Of a DNA stretch of 64,000 nt, positions 26,831-37,343 are shown in pieces. Both the position numbers and the translations under genes were made by a program. The first letter of the stretch is position 1, and each line of letters opens with the position of its first letter. Origin of the DNA: Diatrype stigma (taxonomy: Eukaryota > Ascomycota > Sordariomycetes > Xylariales > Diatrypaceae); contig JAKJXP020000088.1 in the NCBI GenBank assembly GCA_022225965.2, forward strand, positions 124,001 through 188,000. The letters run 5' to 3'. The notes under the pieces are model-generated. The model ran no database searches. It worked only from the letters and a program-made list of their open reading frames with translations, and was not told where the DNA came from.

Positions 26831-28099
26831 GATTTCATTATAATTATTCTTTTAAAGTTAACAGTCGATAAAAATTTAGTCTTAATTTTAATGCAAACGT
26901 AATATCGTTAAAAATATTACATTACATTTACGTATTTCGTAGGCTACTAGAAATTTCCGATGAACTTTTTAAAGGTAACCGCTATAACGTAATGGCCATA
27001 TCCGTTATGAAATTATATTAAAGCCAAATTGATCTTATTAAGTATTACGCATTTGAAAAAGGCCCTATTTTTTTCGATTCGGTATAAGTAATTATTAATA
27101 AATCGGTAACGGTAAATATTACGGATTATTAGTTTTCGTCGTGCTTAAGTTTTGTTCTTAATAATATTTAAGCCAATAATTAAATATCGGATAACATCTT
27201 TATATTATTTTGTATTAACGTAATTTTTGGCCAATCGCTTAAAAATTTTATTAATAAATCCAGGAGTTTTAGTTTTATTAATTAATAAAGCCAGAAAAGA
27301 AAAAAATAAATATAAGAATAAGCCTGGATTAATTTTGATTCGCTTTTAAATGCGGCCAAAGGCTAAAATAACATAAAATAGCTTTTTCTTGTTCTTGCGA
27401 ATTAATGGTTCGCATATGGGCCTAGTTAAACGGGAAAATCCATTTGTAATCTTAATAATTTTCGAAATATTTAGACGGTAATGAATAACAAATTAATATT
27501 CTTTTAATCGTTTTAATTAAATTAAAATGTAACCTTTAACGTTAGAATTTATTCCGAAAACCTTAAGTAAGTTTTAATAATTAATATATAACATAACCGG
27601 AAATGGAAAATCAATAATTATTCATTAACATTTAGCCAAGGCTTTTATTATATTAAGTATTTTCCGTTTTTTAATGTTATATTTTGTTTCGGCATTTAAG
27701 AATTTAAATAACAAGAACATAAGGATTCTTATTAACGGTAAAAGCTTATTCGTTATAAATATATTAATAAGCTGATTATTAAGTTAAAACAGGATGCCCT
27801 TTATTTTAATACCAAAGATATCGATCGCTAAATGGTATTATTTATCCGGCTAGGGGTTTTTAATAGCTCTTTTCTAAACCTCATTATATATCTTCATAAA
27901 TGCATCGGCCTATAATGAATCCCATTTAAATGGCTTAAAGACTATTTTTCGTTAAATCGACTTTTTCCTATTAATCGTTTTTTTTATAACCAGCTTTATA
28001 TATAAATTCTTAAAAATCCCGGTTAAATCTGTTCGTTCTGATATATAAACCTTTAAGTATGGGATAAAATAAAAGAACTTCTTTAGTTCCTTTTAAATT

Positions 28100-28740
28100 T
28101 TTAAATAATTTTTCTTTAATGCTTACCTTATAAAGCGGTTTCGGTGCTTTATTAATAAACGAATTTTTCTATTAATAAGTTCGAATCTTAAGGTATTAAT
28201 ATTATTAGCAAATAGAACTATTTTTTTAAGGGCAATATTTATGGAAATAAAGTTTAACCGGGGAAAGTATTAATAATGGAAGAAGTTATAGAAATCATCG
28301 AAAAATCGGGCTAATATATTATAATCATCGATGAAAATATCGAAGGAAGCGTTTAAGTCGGGATAATAATTAAATAATAACGGAATTACCGGTTTTTATA
28401 ATGCATCATTTTCGGCTATAAGCCATTTATTAAAGCTTATGTTATTTAATGTATAATAAGTATATAATAATTCAATTATATCTTAAGGCATTCGTATATT
28501 AAATCACTATTCATTCGGAGCAATAAATGCCGTTTTGGCTTAATCTTTTTGTTTCGTTTTAACGGATTAGTAACCATATAACGCATTTCCTTAGAAATAA
28601 ATTAAATAATTTTTTTAAATCATAATATAAAACATTTCGTCTTAATTATATATTAATTATTAAGGTTTTAAGGTAACCGAATTAATTGGTTTGTAATTTA
28701 TAATTACTTAACGATTTCCATTTTTCTTAAGGGGGTATTA
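28100..28740 (-). pseudogene. Reverse transcriptase remnant
   Basis: Minus-strand remnant of a Ty3/Gypsy-type reverse transcriptase. KKNG at about 28728 opens the domain, followed by VIINYKPINSVTLKP, then AKTAFIAPNE, and the catalytic box FIDDY at 28335-28321. The stretch after the box (INIALKKIVLFANN, then NTLRFELI) fits the RT motif that follows the aspartates. Many in-frame stops, mostly TAA and TAG, reflect transitions. A ribonuclease H domain should follow but was not resolved. Confidence 0.8.
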
Positions 28741-29329
28741 AAAATACGTATTCCATCGTTTAATTTCCGGAATAATAAATCCTATTCGTTCGATTTATAG
28801 AAAGATCCATATAGCGAATTTCCGGTTATTTAGAATATATCTAGGTTATTTAAATTTAAAAGATTTAACGGATTCGTCGATGATAATAATATGTTGCATT
28901 AAATTAATTAAGCGAATGTTATTTAATGCTTCCATAAAGCAGTTTTTTTAAGTATAATAAAATCGGCGAACTTTTATTTATTTCTTTAACGTATCGGTAA
29001 TATTGCTAATTGTAATTCTTATATTATCGAATTATTAATTAATTAATCATTAAGGATTTAAATTAATATCTTTTTGCTTTAATTAACGATTAATTACGGG
29101 ACGTTCCGGAAATGCTTATATTAAGGTTATATTCGTAAATAGAAAAAATCGAAAACAAGAAATTATAGCGAAAAAACGTATTATAATAACATACGATTAT
29201 TTAATATGTTTAACAGTCCAATAGCTCGTAACCTCCCTGCAATAAAAGTAAAGCTTCGTTCCTTAGGCTGCTTTAATTGTTTTATGGATACACTGAAAAT
29301 CACAGAGTAATTTCTAAGGCTGGCTTATA

Positions 29330-29800
29330 TAGGGTATAATAGCTATGTAATGTATTATTAATACACTTAGATAAGATATAGCACTTATGTAGTATATTAT
29401 TAACACACTTATGCACTACTTATCGTATAACCTAATATTATATTACTATTTTTATAGCACAATTATACATATACCTAAATAAAGGGGCTCTTATTGCCTC
29501 TCCAAACCCCCCGAGGCCTAACCCTAACTTTAATTAACCCTAACCCTAACCCGTATTTTTTATACGGAACCTAACCCGCAAGTTATAATGAAATAAATGT
29601 ATTAATAACACATATACCTAAGCTAAGTTCTTATGCTTATTATAATAAGTATGTTATTAATACATAAAAACGAATTTTTAAATAAGCTTATTATAGCAAG
29701 TATATTATTAATACATATAAACGGATTTTTAATTAAGCCTATTATAGCAAATGTATTATTAATACATATAAGCTAATATATAATGGACATATTATTAGGA
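29330..29800. repeat. 51-bp tandem repeats with TATTATTAATA palindromes
   Basis: The palindrome-like core TATTATTAATACATAT occurs again and again. The clearest copies have a 51-bp period around 29668-29770, in which AAACGAATTTTTAAATAAGC is followed by its near copy AAACGGATTTTTAATTAAGC. More degenerate copies extend to about 29330. Confidence 0.65.
29517..29552 (+). repeat. Interstitial telomere-like CCCTAA tract
   Basis: Several CCTAACCC units occur in two groups separated by TTTAATTA. CCCTAA is the complement of the TTAGGG telomere repeat used by most filamentous fungi. It lies inside the RIP-mutated island, not near any visible chromosome end. Confidence 0.75.
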
Positions 29801-30990
29801 ATACGTATATTATTAATAATAACAAATACACCCTATTATTACCGCTATCATTATAATAGCAGTAATAATAATAATAATAATAACAATAATAATAGCAATA
29901 ATAACAGCAATAATAATAACATTATAGCCGTAACTATTCCGGATTACGACCTATACGAAATTCCCGATTCGCCCCCCCATATGCCTCCGAAAAAAAAAAG
30001 AAAAACCGGGCCGCAACGAAAGCCCGAAAATATATAACTTAAGCCAGAAATAATTAACTAAATATTAACGATGCCTAAATAGCCCCTTTAATAACATAAG
30101 AAATTATTAAAGCAACTTATGAAATCGTCCGCCGCCGTTATATTGCCCGGCCAATCGCTTCTTCGCTTGCCCCCTTATTGGACGTCCCGGTCTAACGACA
30201 TATCCGGAAGGTTAAGAACCGAAAAAAGAACGAATTTAACCTCGCTTAAGGCGCAATAAGCGCTAACCGGAACCTAAAAGCGGCGTTGCTATAAATATCC
30301 GGGATTACGATAAAACAGAAATATAGCCGCTATACGAACGGCCAAAACCTTTAAAAAGATTGCGTTATTTATTCGAAAAGTTATTATGTTAATTATTTAT
30401 ATAATTCGCAAAAAGCCCGTTATTATTATAAATTAATCTTAATATACGATTATCTTAAAACGTTAATTAATAACAATATAATAGCCCCTAATTACGTTGC
30501 TCCGGTTCCGGCTCCGGCTCCGGCTCCAATAGCAACAACAGCAACAACGGCAGCAACAGTTGCAACAGCAGCCACAGCACCGGCTTTAATAACGGCCGTT
30601 CCCGTTTCCGGTCCAAAAGCAAAGGCTCCCGATCCGGCCCCTTAAACATTAAAGAATATATAAATATTTAAGAAATATAATTAATATGCACCTAACAAAC
30701 GTATTTAAAATAAAAAGCGAAATACCAGGCCATATCGGCCGATACTTTAAAAAAAGCCGAACGGCAATTAAAGGGACGCCTCCGAATTATACGGAAAATA
30801 AAAACGGAACTTATTTTGTACGCATTTAGCAACTTTGGCTTTAATAAAAAAAAAGCGAGCGAAAAAGAAAAAAACGATACAGCTTTCGTATTAAATAATC
30901 CCAAATTATTTATAAGGCCCATTAAGAAAAAAAACGAAAACAAGGGCGAAAACGAAAACAAAAATGTTAGCAATAATAATAACGTAATTT
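29783..30990 (+). other. Unassigned RIP-damaged module with simple-sequence coding
   Basis: Begins with an 84-residue frame holding an (AAT/AAC)n Asn tract at about 29861-29920 and then a basic PPKKKRKTGPQRKPEN segment like a nuclear signal. Downstream on the same strand, broken frames give a Pro-Ala repeat (GGCTCC units near 30505-30527) and a CAACAG-rich tract (about 30528-30580) that keeps many CpA sites, unlike its surroundings. A DNA transposon protein is possible but no transposase motif was seen. It is not part of the minus-strand retrotransposon frame. Confidence 0.4.
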
Positions 30991-31599
30991 AAACAATATA
31001 ATAGGCATATTATATTAAATGCCCCGGATAATTCCTAGATTCCTATATCATTAATACATTTAATACAAATTAACAAACGACTTTTGGAATTTTATAATTA
31101 TAAAATTACCACTAATAATTTACGGAAAAAACAAATCTGAAATACTTAATTACGGAAAAATATATATACCGAACGTAATAAATGCATAATAAAGGAAAAT
31201 AACCGATAAAATTAACGACGGGCGAATTAAATTAAAGAAATTAACGAAAAACTAAAGGAATATAATCTCGCTCGTTTTGCAAATCCAATTAATTAAACGA
31301 ATAACGAAAATCTTACTTTTAAGCCGTTAAACAGCCTTAATACCGAACACTTTATTAAATAATATACTACCTAAGCTCTTTATACAAAATAAGGCTACGT
31401 AAATAAGCCCGAATTAAAACTCCTTAACTTTAATATTAAAAATAACCTTCTTTAAAATAAAACCTTAAAACTTATAAACCGTAATGGCATAAGCAATAAC
31501 GAAAGGAAATTAAATACGCTTATAATTAACACCCTTATAAGAAAACTTTCGAAAAGAACGAAAAATAAATACGGCAATAATATTATCGACGGAAAAGGA

Positions 31600-34500
31600 A
31601 ATAAGGCCAAAATACCTAGAAAACAATTAAAAAAAGCAAAATATAAAAGAATAAAAGAACTTACTTATCGAAAAAAACGAAAATAACATAGGAACTCTTA
31701 ATACGCTAATTTAAACCAGCTTTTTATATAATTTAACGGATGGTTTTTATTATACCGTTTATTAAGCCCTAAGGAATATAAATATTCTTTATAAGCATTA
31801 TACAAGCGCCAACGTATACGGAAAAATACATTTCCAAATTACCGGCATTGCGAAAATTTGGTTTATTCCAATCTTGGTCCGTTTCCGTAACGCAAATACT
31901 AACGATAAACCGATTAAATCGATTCATATACCGGAAATTATAATCGTTAATTAAAGCGTTCGTCGTATAAATACGAACAGCATCCTTAAAAAAAGCAAGT
32001 TCAGCTTTCGTTATAAACAAATCGAACCGATAACGAATATTTAAAAGCTGTTACATTTCGCGTATATAAGATATCGTACGAATAGCAATTAACGTATTCC
32101 GAAAAGCAACCTATTCCGGGCCTTATTAACGTATAATAACATTAAAACGAATAATCTTGTTTAAGGAAAAATACGTTATCCGTTTAAGGATTTCTAATTT
32201 CGATACGTCGTTCTTGGTATAATATAACGGCTTATCGAAAACGGAAGGAAGCTAATAAAAGTTTTTAAGAAAAATAACGCTAACGCCGCCAAATATGGTA
32301 CCAGCGGATATATAAAGAAAAGCCTGTTATAAACGGTTATTAATTATAGCCATAAGGCCTAAGCCCATTATGGATTTTTCGTCGATAACGAAATATTTTA
32401 CGTTTTCGAGATTTTGTTGGAATTTAATAAAAGCCGTACCGATAAAAAAAACGAATTATTCTTTACGGATGGAAAAACGGAAAACAAAATAAATGGTTCA
32501 ATCTTGGATTTCGTTAATAGCAATATTAATAAAAACACTTAAAAAAAATATATAATTAATAACCGAAACGATAAAAAAAAACGGAATTAATTTATAACGA
32601 AAAATAAAATTTAAACGACTAGCTGCAATAACCATCCGGCGAAAGCGAAAAAATAAAATCTTCAATACGAAGGATTTCCTATAGCCTCCGGAACTATCGA
32701 CGTTTAAAAAAAAAGGCTCGCGATTAATGCCGTTTAAAATGTTCTGGTAATAATTAACGTATTAATTAAAAATTAAGCGTTAAACGGGATTCAAGCTATT
32801 TTCCAAACCTTCGGGAATATTTTTCGAAAAAACCTTACCGTATTTAAAAATAATAATACGCCAATAATTAAAATTAAAATCGAACCTATCGAGTTATTTC
32901 ATAATGCCAATATAATTATTCCAATTATGGTTTTCGTTAATTTCGCAATAACTTAATTTTTCGAATTTACTGGCGAAATCCAGATCTTTTTTAAAAAGCA
33001 CATTAGCTAGCTTTGCCTAAGTGCCGGTAATATTATTTTCCTTAAGGTTAATATCCTTAAATTCATTTTTATCGATAAAGGGAAAAATATTAATGCCGTA
33101 ATAATTATTATTTTTATAAACATACTCCCATTAATACGCATTATAAACCAAGATCCAAATATTATAAGCAACTCCCTTTATAATAAAAAAATCTTTAACT
33201 TTACGAAAAAAATGTTAAAGCATTATCTTAATACGACAGTAATTATCGTATTTCGTAATATTAGGCTTATATTTCGGAAAATACTGCAATATACGGGGCT
33301 TTATATTAAAACGAATACGGAAAAAAGTATCACTTTAATTATATAAAATTAGCCATTAAAAATAAATAATGCCTTTAAGCTGCTACATAATTATACGATC
33401 CTTATATTTTGCCAAACGACTTCGTCCAGCCGTAATCTCATCGGCTTTAACATAAAACGGATTGGCCTAATTATATTTCGAACGGCAATTTACGGTAATT
33501 ACGGTTCGGAAAAACTAAACCAACGGAATATTTAATAATTAATAATAAATTTCCATATGGAACCAATTTCTTTCGTCGAAAAACTTATTTAATAAACGAC
33601 AAACCAAAAAAAAAAAAGAATTCCCATTAGCAAAATAAAAAAAAACCTTAATACAAAAATCTTTAAAGGACTTGGTTTTTACTTTAGCCTTAGCCGTATA
33701 TTTAACAAGGTACTCCTTAACGGCATAAACGTTTATATAAGAAACAATATTAAAATTGGCCTTTTAACCGATTATAAAGGCAAAATTATATTGGTTAATT
33801 CGTTAATCGGTTTTTTTTACTAAAAAGGATTAATGCTTTGAATTAAAATCCTTATTAACGGAAAAAATAAGCTATAAGAAACGGAAGAAATAAAAACGAT
33901 ACTAAAGATTGCTAAAGAAAATACCTATCTAATTAAGCTAATTTAAAGCAGCCTGGCCGAAACCGAAAGCCTTATTACGATAAACCTAAATCCATGCAGA
34001 ATTAAGGGCACGTATTTTAAAACGATTTTCGGACGTAAATTAATAACCACGCCGCTATTCTTTCTTTTTACGAAAGCAACGGACGAAAACGCAAATATAA
34101 ATTTAAATACGTAATAATAACTTATTAAAATAATCCCAAATAAAAAATTGCTTTAAAGTAATAACAAAAAAAGATACGTTATCTTTAGGACCGGGTTTTT
34201 TAAGACTTTTAAAAGGAATAAAATTAACAGCAAAAACATGAAACCCCTAAAATTAAGCGAAAATGTCTCGGGATTCCTTCGATGTCATGTCGGTTTCCGG
34301 GACAAAATCCTTTTGCCCTTAACCAAAGCCATGGTTATAAAACGTACCTCGATCTTGCCATTCGAACCTATTCCAATAATTCTCGATACGGAACTTAGAA
34401 CAAACGACGATCTTCATAAAAGAATTAAAACGGTAATAAAAATACTAAGCGATAATATAAGGGTTTTACATAATATTCCTTTTAACAAAACGAAATTTCG

Positions 34501-35880
34501 TAATGCCCTCCGTTTTAATACGTTATTGGGAATAATTAAGCAAATGGCGTATCTAATCGTTCCAATAATAATTAACGGCACTAAAAATAAGGAAAAAACT
34601 AAAATAACTACGAATGTTAACCATAAAATCTAATTCGTTTTTCTTACTGTACCAATAAAAACGCATACCCCGAATCTTATAAGAATTCCGAATAATGGAA
34701 TTAATTAAAATATTAACCTCGGCTTATTCTTTATATATCCGCTACGGGTTATTTTCGAAAAAACGACGCAACTTATTAACGATATATTTACGACCATTTT
34801 AACGACGTAAAATATTAACGTAAAAGGAATTATTTTAATTAATACGTTATTTTATAAGCTTATTAAATATAACGAATACAAACCGAAAATAACGAAAAAA
34901 ATAACCGTCCTTCCATTTAATGGCATGCTCGATTCAGTTCTCGAAAAAAAGCGGCCTCTTACGTTACATAAAAAACTTACCCGCGCCATTAAGGAAAAAA
35001 AAAGGAAAGGCAATAAACAACAAAAAAACAACACTATTAAATTCATTAATAAGAATTAAACGAAAGCCAAATATTTCTATTCGGCCTTTTACGGCGAATT
35101 CCGCCGTACGATTAATAGCACCACTAACGGCGGAAGCGTATTAGCGAAAACGTTCGATTTCCGTATAATCAGCTAAAAAATCAAGAATAACAAACCGATC
35201 GTATTTATTTATAGCATTAACGAAATTATCATTAATAATATTTTCCTTAATACCGGCTATAAATTCATTAATCCGGAATTCGGTCGAAATGTCGTTAATA
35301 ACTAAACCATTTTCGGAAAAACGAAAGAAATTTTCATCAGAAATTTCTATAACATTATTCATATAGTTAAAATAATAGCGAACAAAATATTTCAGCCATA
35401 AGGAAATGACATACCGACATATTCGGAAATCTTTTTGCTAAACGTTTCGAAAACGCTCGTTAAAAGAAACGATAATAATAATATCAAGGTTTTGGAATAA
35501 AAGAAACAAAACGTAATAAACCTTATTAACATTACGAAAAAACGTATAAATATATCCACGATACCGATATTAAAATCCACGATATTAACGGACTTCCATA
35601 GCGACGTAAATCTTTGCGATAAGCATTTCTTTTATTTAAATAAATTCCGAAAGCTTATTCGGAACGGAACCGAAATCCATATGATTGCGAAAAAAATAAA
35701 AATACACAGCTTAAAAATCCTAATCCTTTTAACGGCATTTGGTACAAACGTTATTATTCAGTTTTATATTAAACTACCGCTTATTATAACGTTCGTATTC
35801 CTTTATGTTATACGTAAGCATATAGCAATTAAACTCGTCCAAAAGCTCCGCGTTAACGTCGGTTACAGCCGGTTATCGTA
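31600..35880 (-). mobile_element. Helitron remnant: DUF6570, Rep (HUH), PIF1 helicase
   Basis: Minus-strand remnants of one long Helitron protein, which moves DNA by rolling-circle replication. In order: a DUF6570-like N-terminal region (about 35870-35340; VCTKC, EMLIAKIYVAMEV, YRYRGYIYTF), a Rep region (about 34420-34300; YWNRFEWQDRGTFYNHGF, where the usual H-x-H is Y-x-H), and a PIF1-type helicase with Walker A region VDSSGGYRKSF (32701-32669), Walker B VIDEKS (32389-32372) and RIYTTNALINDYNF near 31950. The helicase end PVYVGACIMLIKNIY is near 31800. Stops and motif losses are explained by transitions. Element ends (TC and CTRR) were not found. It lies between the protease and RT of the retrotransposon, so it inserted there. 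Confidence 0.8.
31769..32020 (-). pseudogene. Fragment of Helitron PIF1-like helicase
   Basis: Longest surviving open stretch of the Helitron protein (83 residues). RIYTTNALINDYNF and NLEMYFSVYVGACIMLIKNI fit the conserved C-terminal helicase motifs of PIF1-like proteins (bound DNA contacts and the GARVML-type segment). It is open by chance within a frame broken on both sides. Confidence 0.75.
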
Positions 35881-36235
35881 ACTGATTAGCCATAACGTCA
35901 AAATCGTTAACATTTATGGGATTCCATTTAACGCCAGAATTAAAGAAGTTCTAATTAAGCCGAGCATTTCGGTTTTCGCAAACGGCAGCTGCCGTAGCAA
36001 TATAAATAATAAATTAACGGGCGGAAATAATAAAAATAAGGCTTAAAAAAAAATGCCGAAAAAAAAAAGAAAAAATAAGGAATAATGAACCAAATAAAAA
36101 TTGCTCATTTATAATACCGTAAATAACCCTATAACGGCGACATATAAGTTTTTTAATACGATTAACCTTTGGATTAAGATTATTAACGTCGGACATAAAC
36201 TTAATGCATAGCCTTTTATAATTATTACCTCTATA

Positions 36236-36325
36236 AAATTTTTCGGGCCTTTTTTAAAAAAACAGGCTACGGCCCTTCGCTGCGCTACGGGGAGCCTCTT
36301 TTTTTAAAAAAGGCCCGAAAAATTT
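36236..36325. repeat. 90-bp hairpin with GC-rich loop
   Basis: Two 33-nt arms (36236-36268 and 36293-36325) are inverted copies with one mismatch, around a 24-nt loop. The loop is GC-rich (ACGGCCCTTCGCTGCGCTAC and on) within very AT-rich DNA. Confidence 0.85.
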
Positions 36326-36327
36326 CC

Positions 36328-36416
36328 ACGCATCTTTTAAACGCTATTTTTTATCCGTATCTTTTAAAGGCTATTTTATATTCGTATTTTTTAAACGTTA
36401 TTTTATATACGTATTT
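36328..36416 (+). repeat. Three tandem copies of a ~29-bp unit
   Basis: Units of the form TATYTTTTAAAVGCTATTTTATAYYCG follow one another directly after the hairpin. Copies differ mostly by transitions. Confidence 0.65.
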
Positions 36417-36436
36417 AAAAAAAAAGATATTTAGGC

Positions 36437-36520
36437 CAGCTTAAGGGTTTTCTTTTTTTTTTCTTTTTTTTTTAATTCTTAATAAAAAAAAAAAAAGAAA
36501 AAAAGAAAACCCTTAAGCTG
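36437..36520. repeat. 84-bp near-perfect palindrome
   Basis: CAGCTTAAGGGTTTTC at the left and GAAAACCCTTAAGCTG at the right are inverted copies, joined through long T and A runs with almost no loop. It is a fold-back structure of MITE type or a stalled-replication scar. Confidence 0.85.
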
Positions 36521-36530
36521 TTAGAACCTA

Positions 36531-37343
36531 ACCGGAGGTTATACGGGCTTACGCCTATTAAACGGTAAGGAAATAAGGGCTGCAATAAGTATGTGGCTGA
36601 TAATAGGAAGTAGCTAATAACTGGTATGGCTGTAGCAGCTGTAATAGGTGGGTTGTAATAGCTGTAATAGGTAAGTTATAATGGGTGGCTATATGGGCTG
36701 CAATTGGGTGCATCGTATAGAATTGTGGGTCTGGTTTTGGTGGGCTGTAGCTAATAAATTGTAGCAAGTAAGTTATAACAGGTAGGCTATAGCAGGTAAG
36801 CTGTAGCAAGTAGGCTGTAATAGGTAGGCTATAACAGGTAGGCTGGTTATAATGGGTAGCTGTACGGGCTGTAATTGGGTGTATCGTACGGAATTATGGG
36901 TCTGGCTTTGGTAGGCTGTAATAAGTAAGCTGTAACAGGTAGGTTGCAATTGTAATAAATAGGTTGCAACAGCCTGTAACAGGTAGGTAAGCTATATAGG
37001 TGGCTGTATGGGTGGCTGTATAAATGGCTGTATGGGCTGTGATTGGCTGTATCGTACGGAATTACGGGTTTAGCTTTAGGTGGGTGGGCTGTATGCGTTT
37101 TTATTGGGTGCATTGTATGGAATTACGGGTCTGGCGTTAGTAAATAGGTTGGGCCAATGTATTGTACTTCCAAAGCGGGCTGCCTGATTGGCTGGCAAAA
37201 TGAAGCTAGCTGGCTCGACCAGTCGCCAGAGCGCGTGGAGTGGACCCGACCAATGGGAAGCCCGCATTCCAAAGGTATTTCCTAAGCCTAAATTTCTGGA
37301 CATAATTTCCGTATCACACCACCTTCACAAAATAACCTCCGGT
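36531..37343. mobile_element. TIR element with TA duplication and 170-bp repeats
   Basis: Bounded by 12-bp terminal inverted repeats ACCGGAGGTTAT (36531-36542) and ATAACCTCCGGT (37332-37343), each flanked outward by TA, as for Tc1/mariner-type insertions. The 813-bp interior has near-normal base composition, unlike the DNA around it. It contains GTAGGCTGTAACAG-like short repeats and a longer motif with GGGCTGTAATTGGGTG at about 36695, 36865 and 37034, a period of 169-170 bp. No transposase is encoded, so it would be a non-autonomous element. The TIR is itself near-palindromic, so chance symmetry has to be considered. Confidence 0.6.

Noticed and set aside
34238..34633. 131-residue plus-strand frame in the island
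   Set aside because: It is antisense to the Helitron Rep region, whose minus-strand translation carries the recognisable motifs.
36531..37120. Regular short repeats considered as a CRISPR array
   Set aside because: The host is a fungus; the repeats are degenerate, without unique equal-length spacers, and have no cas genes nearby.
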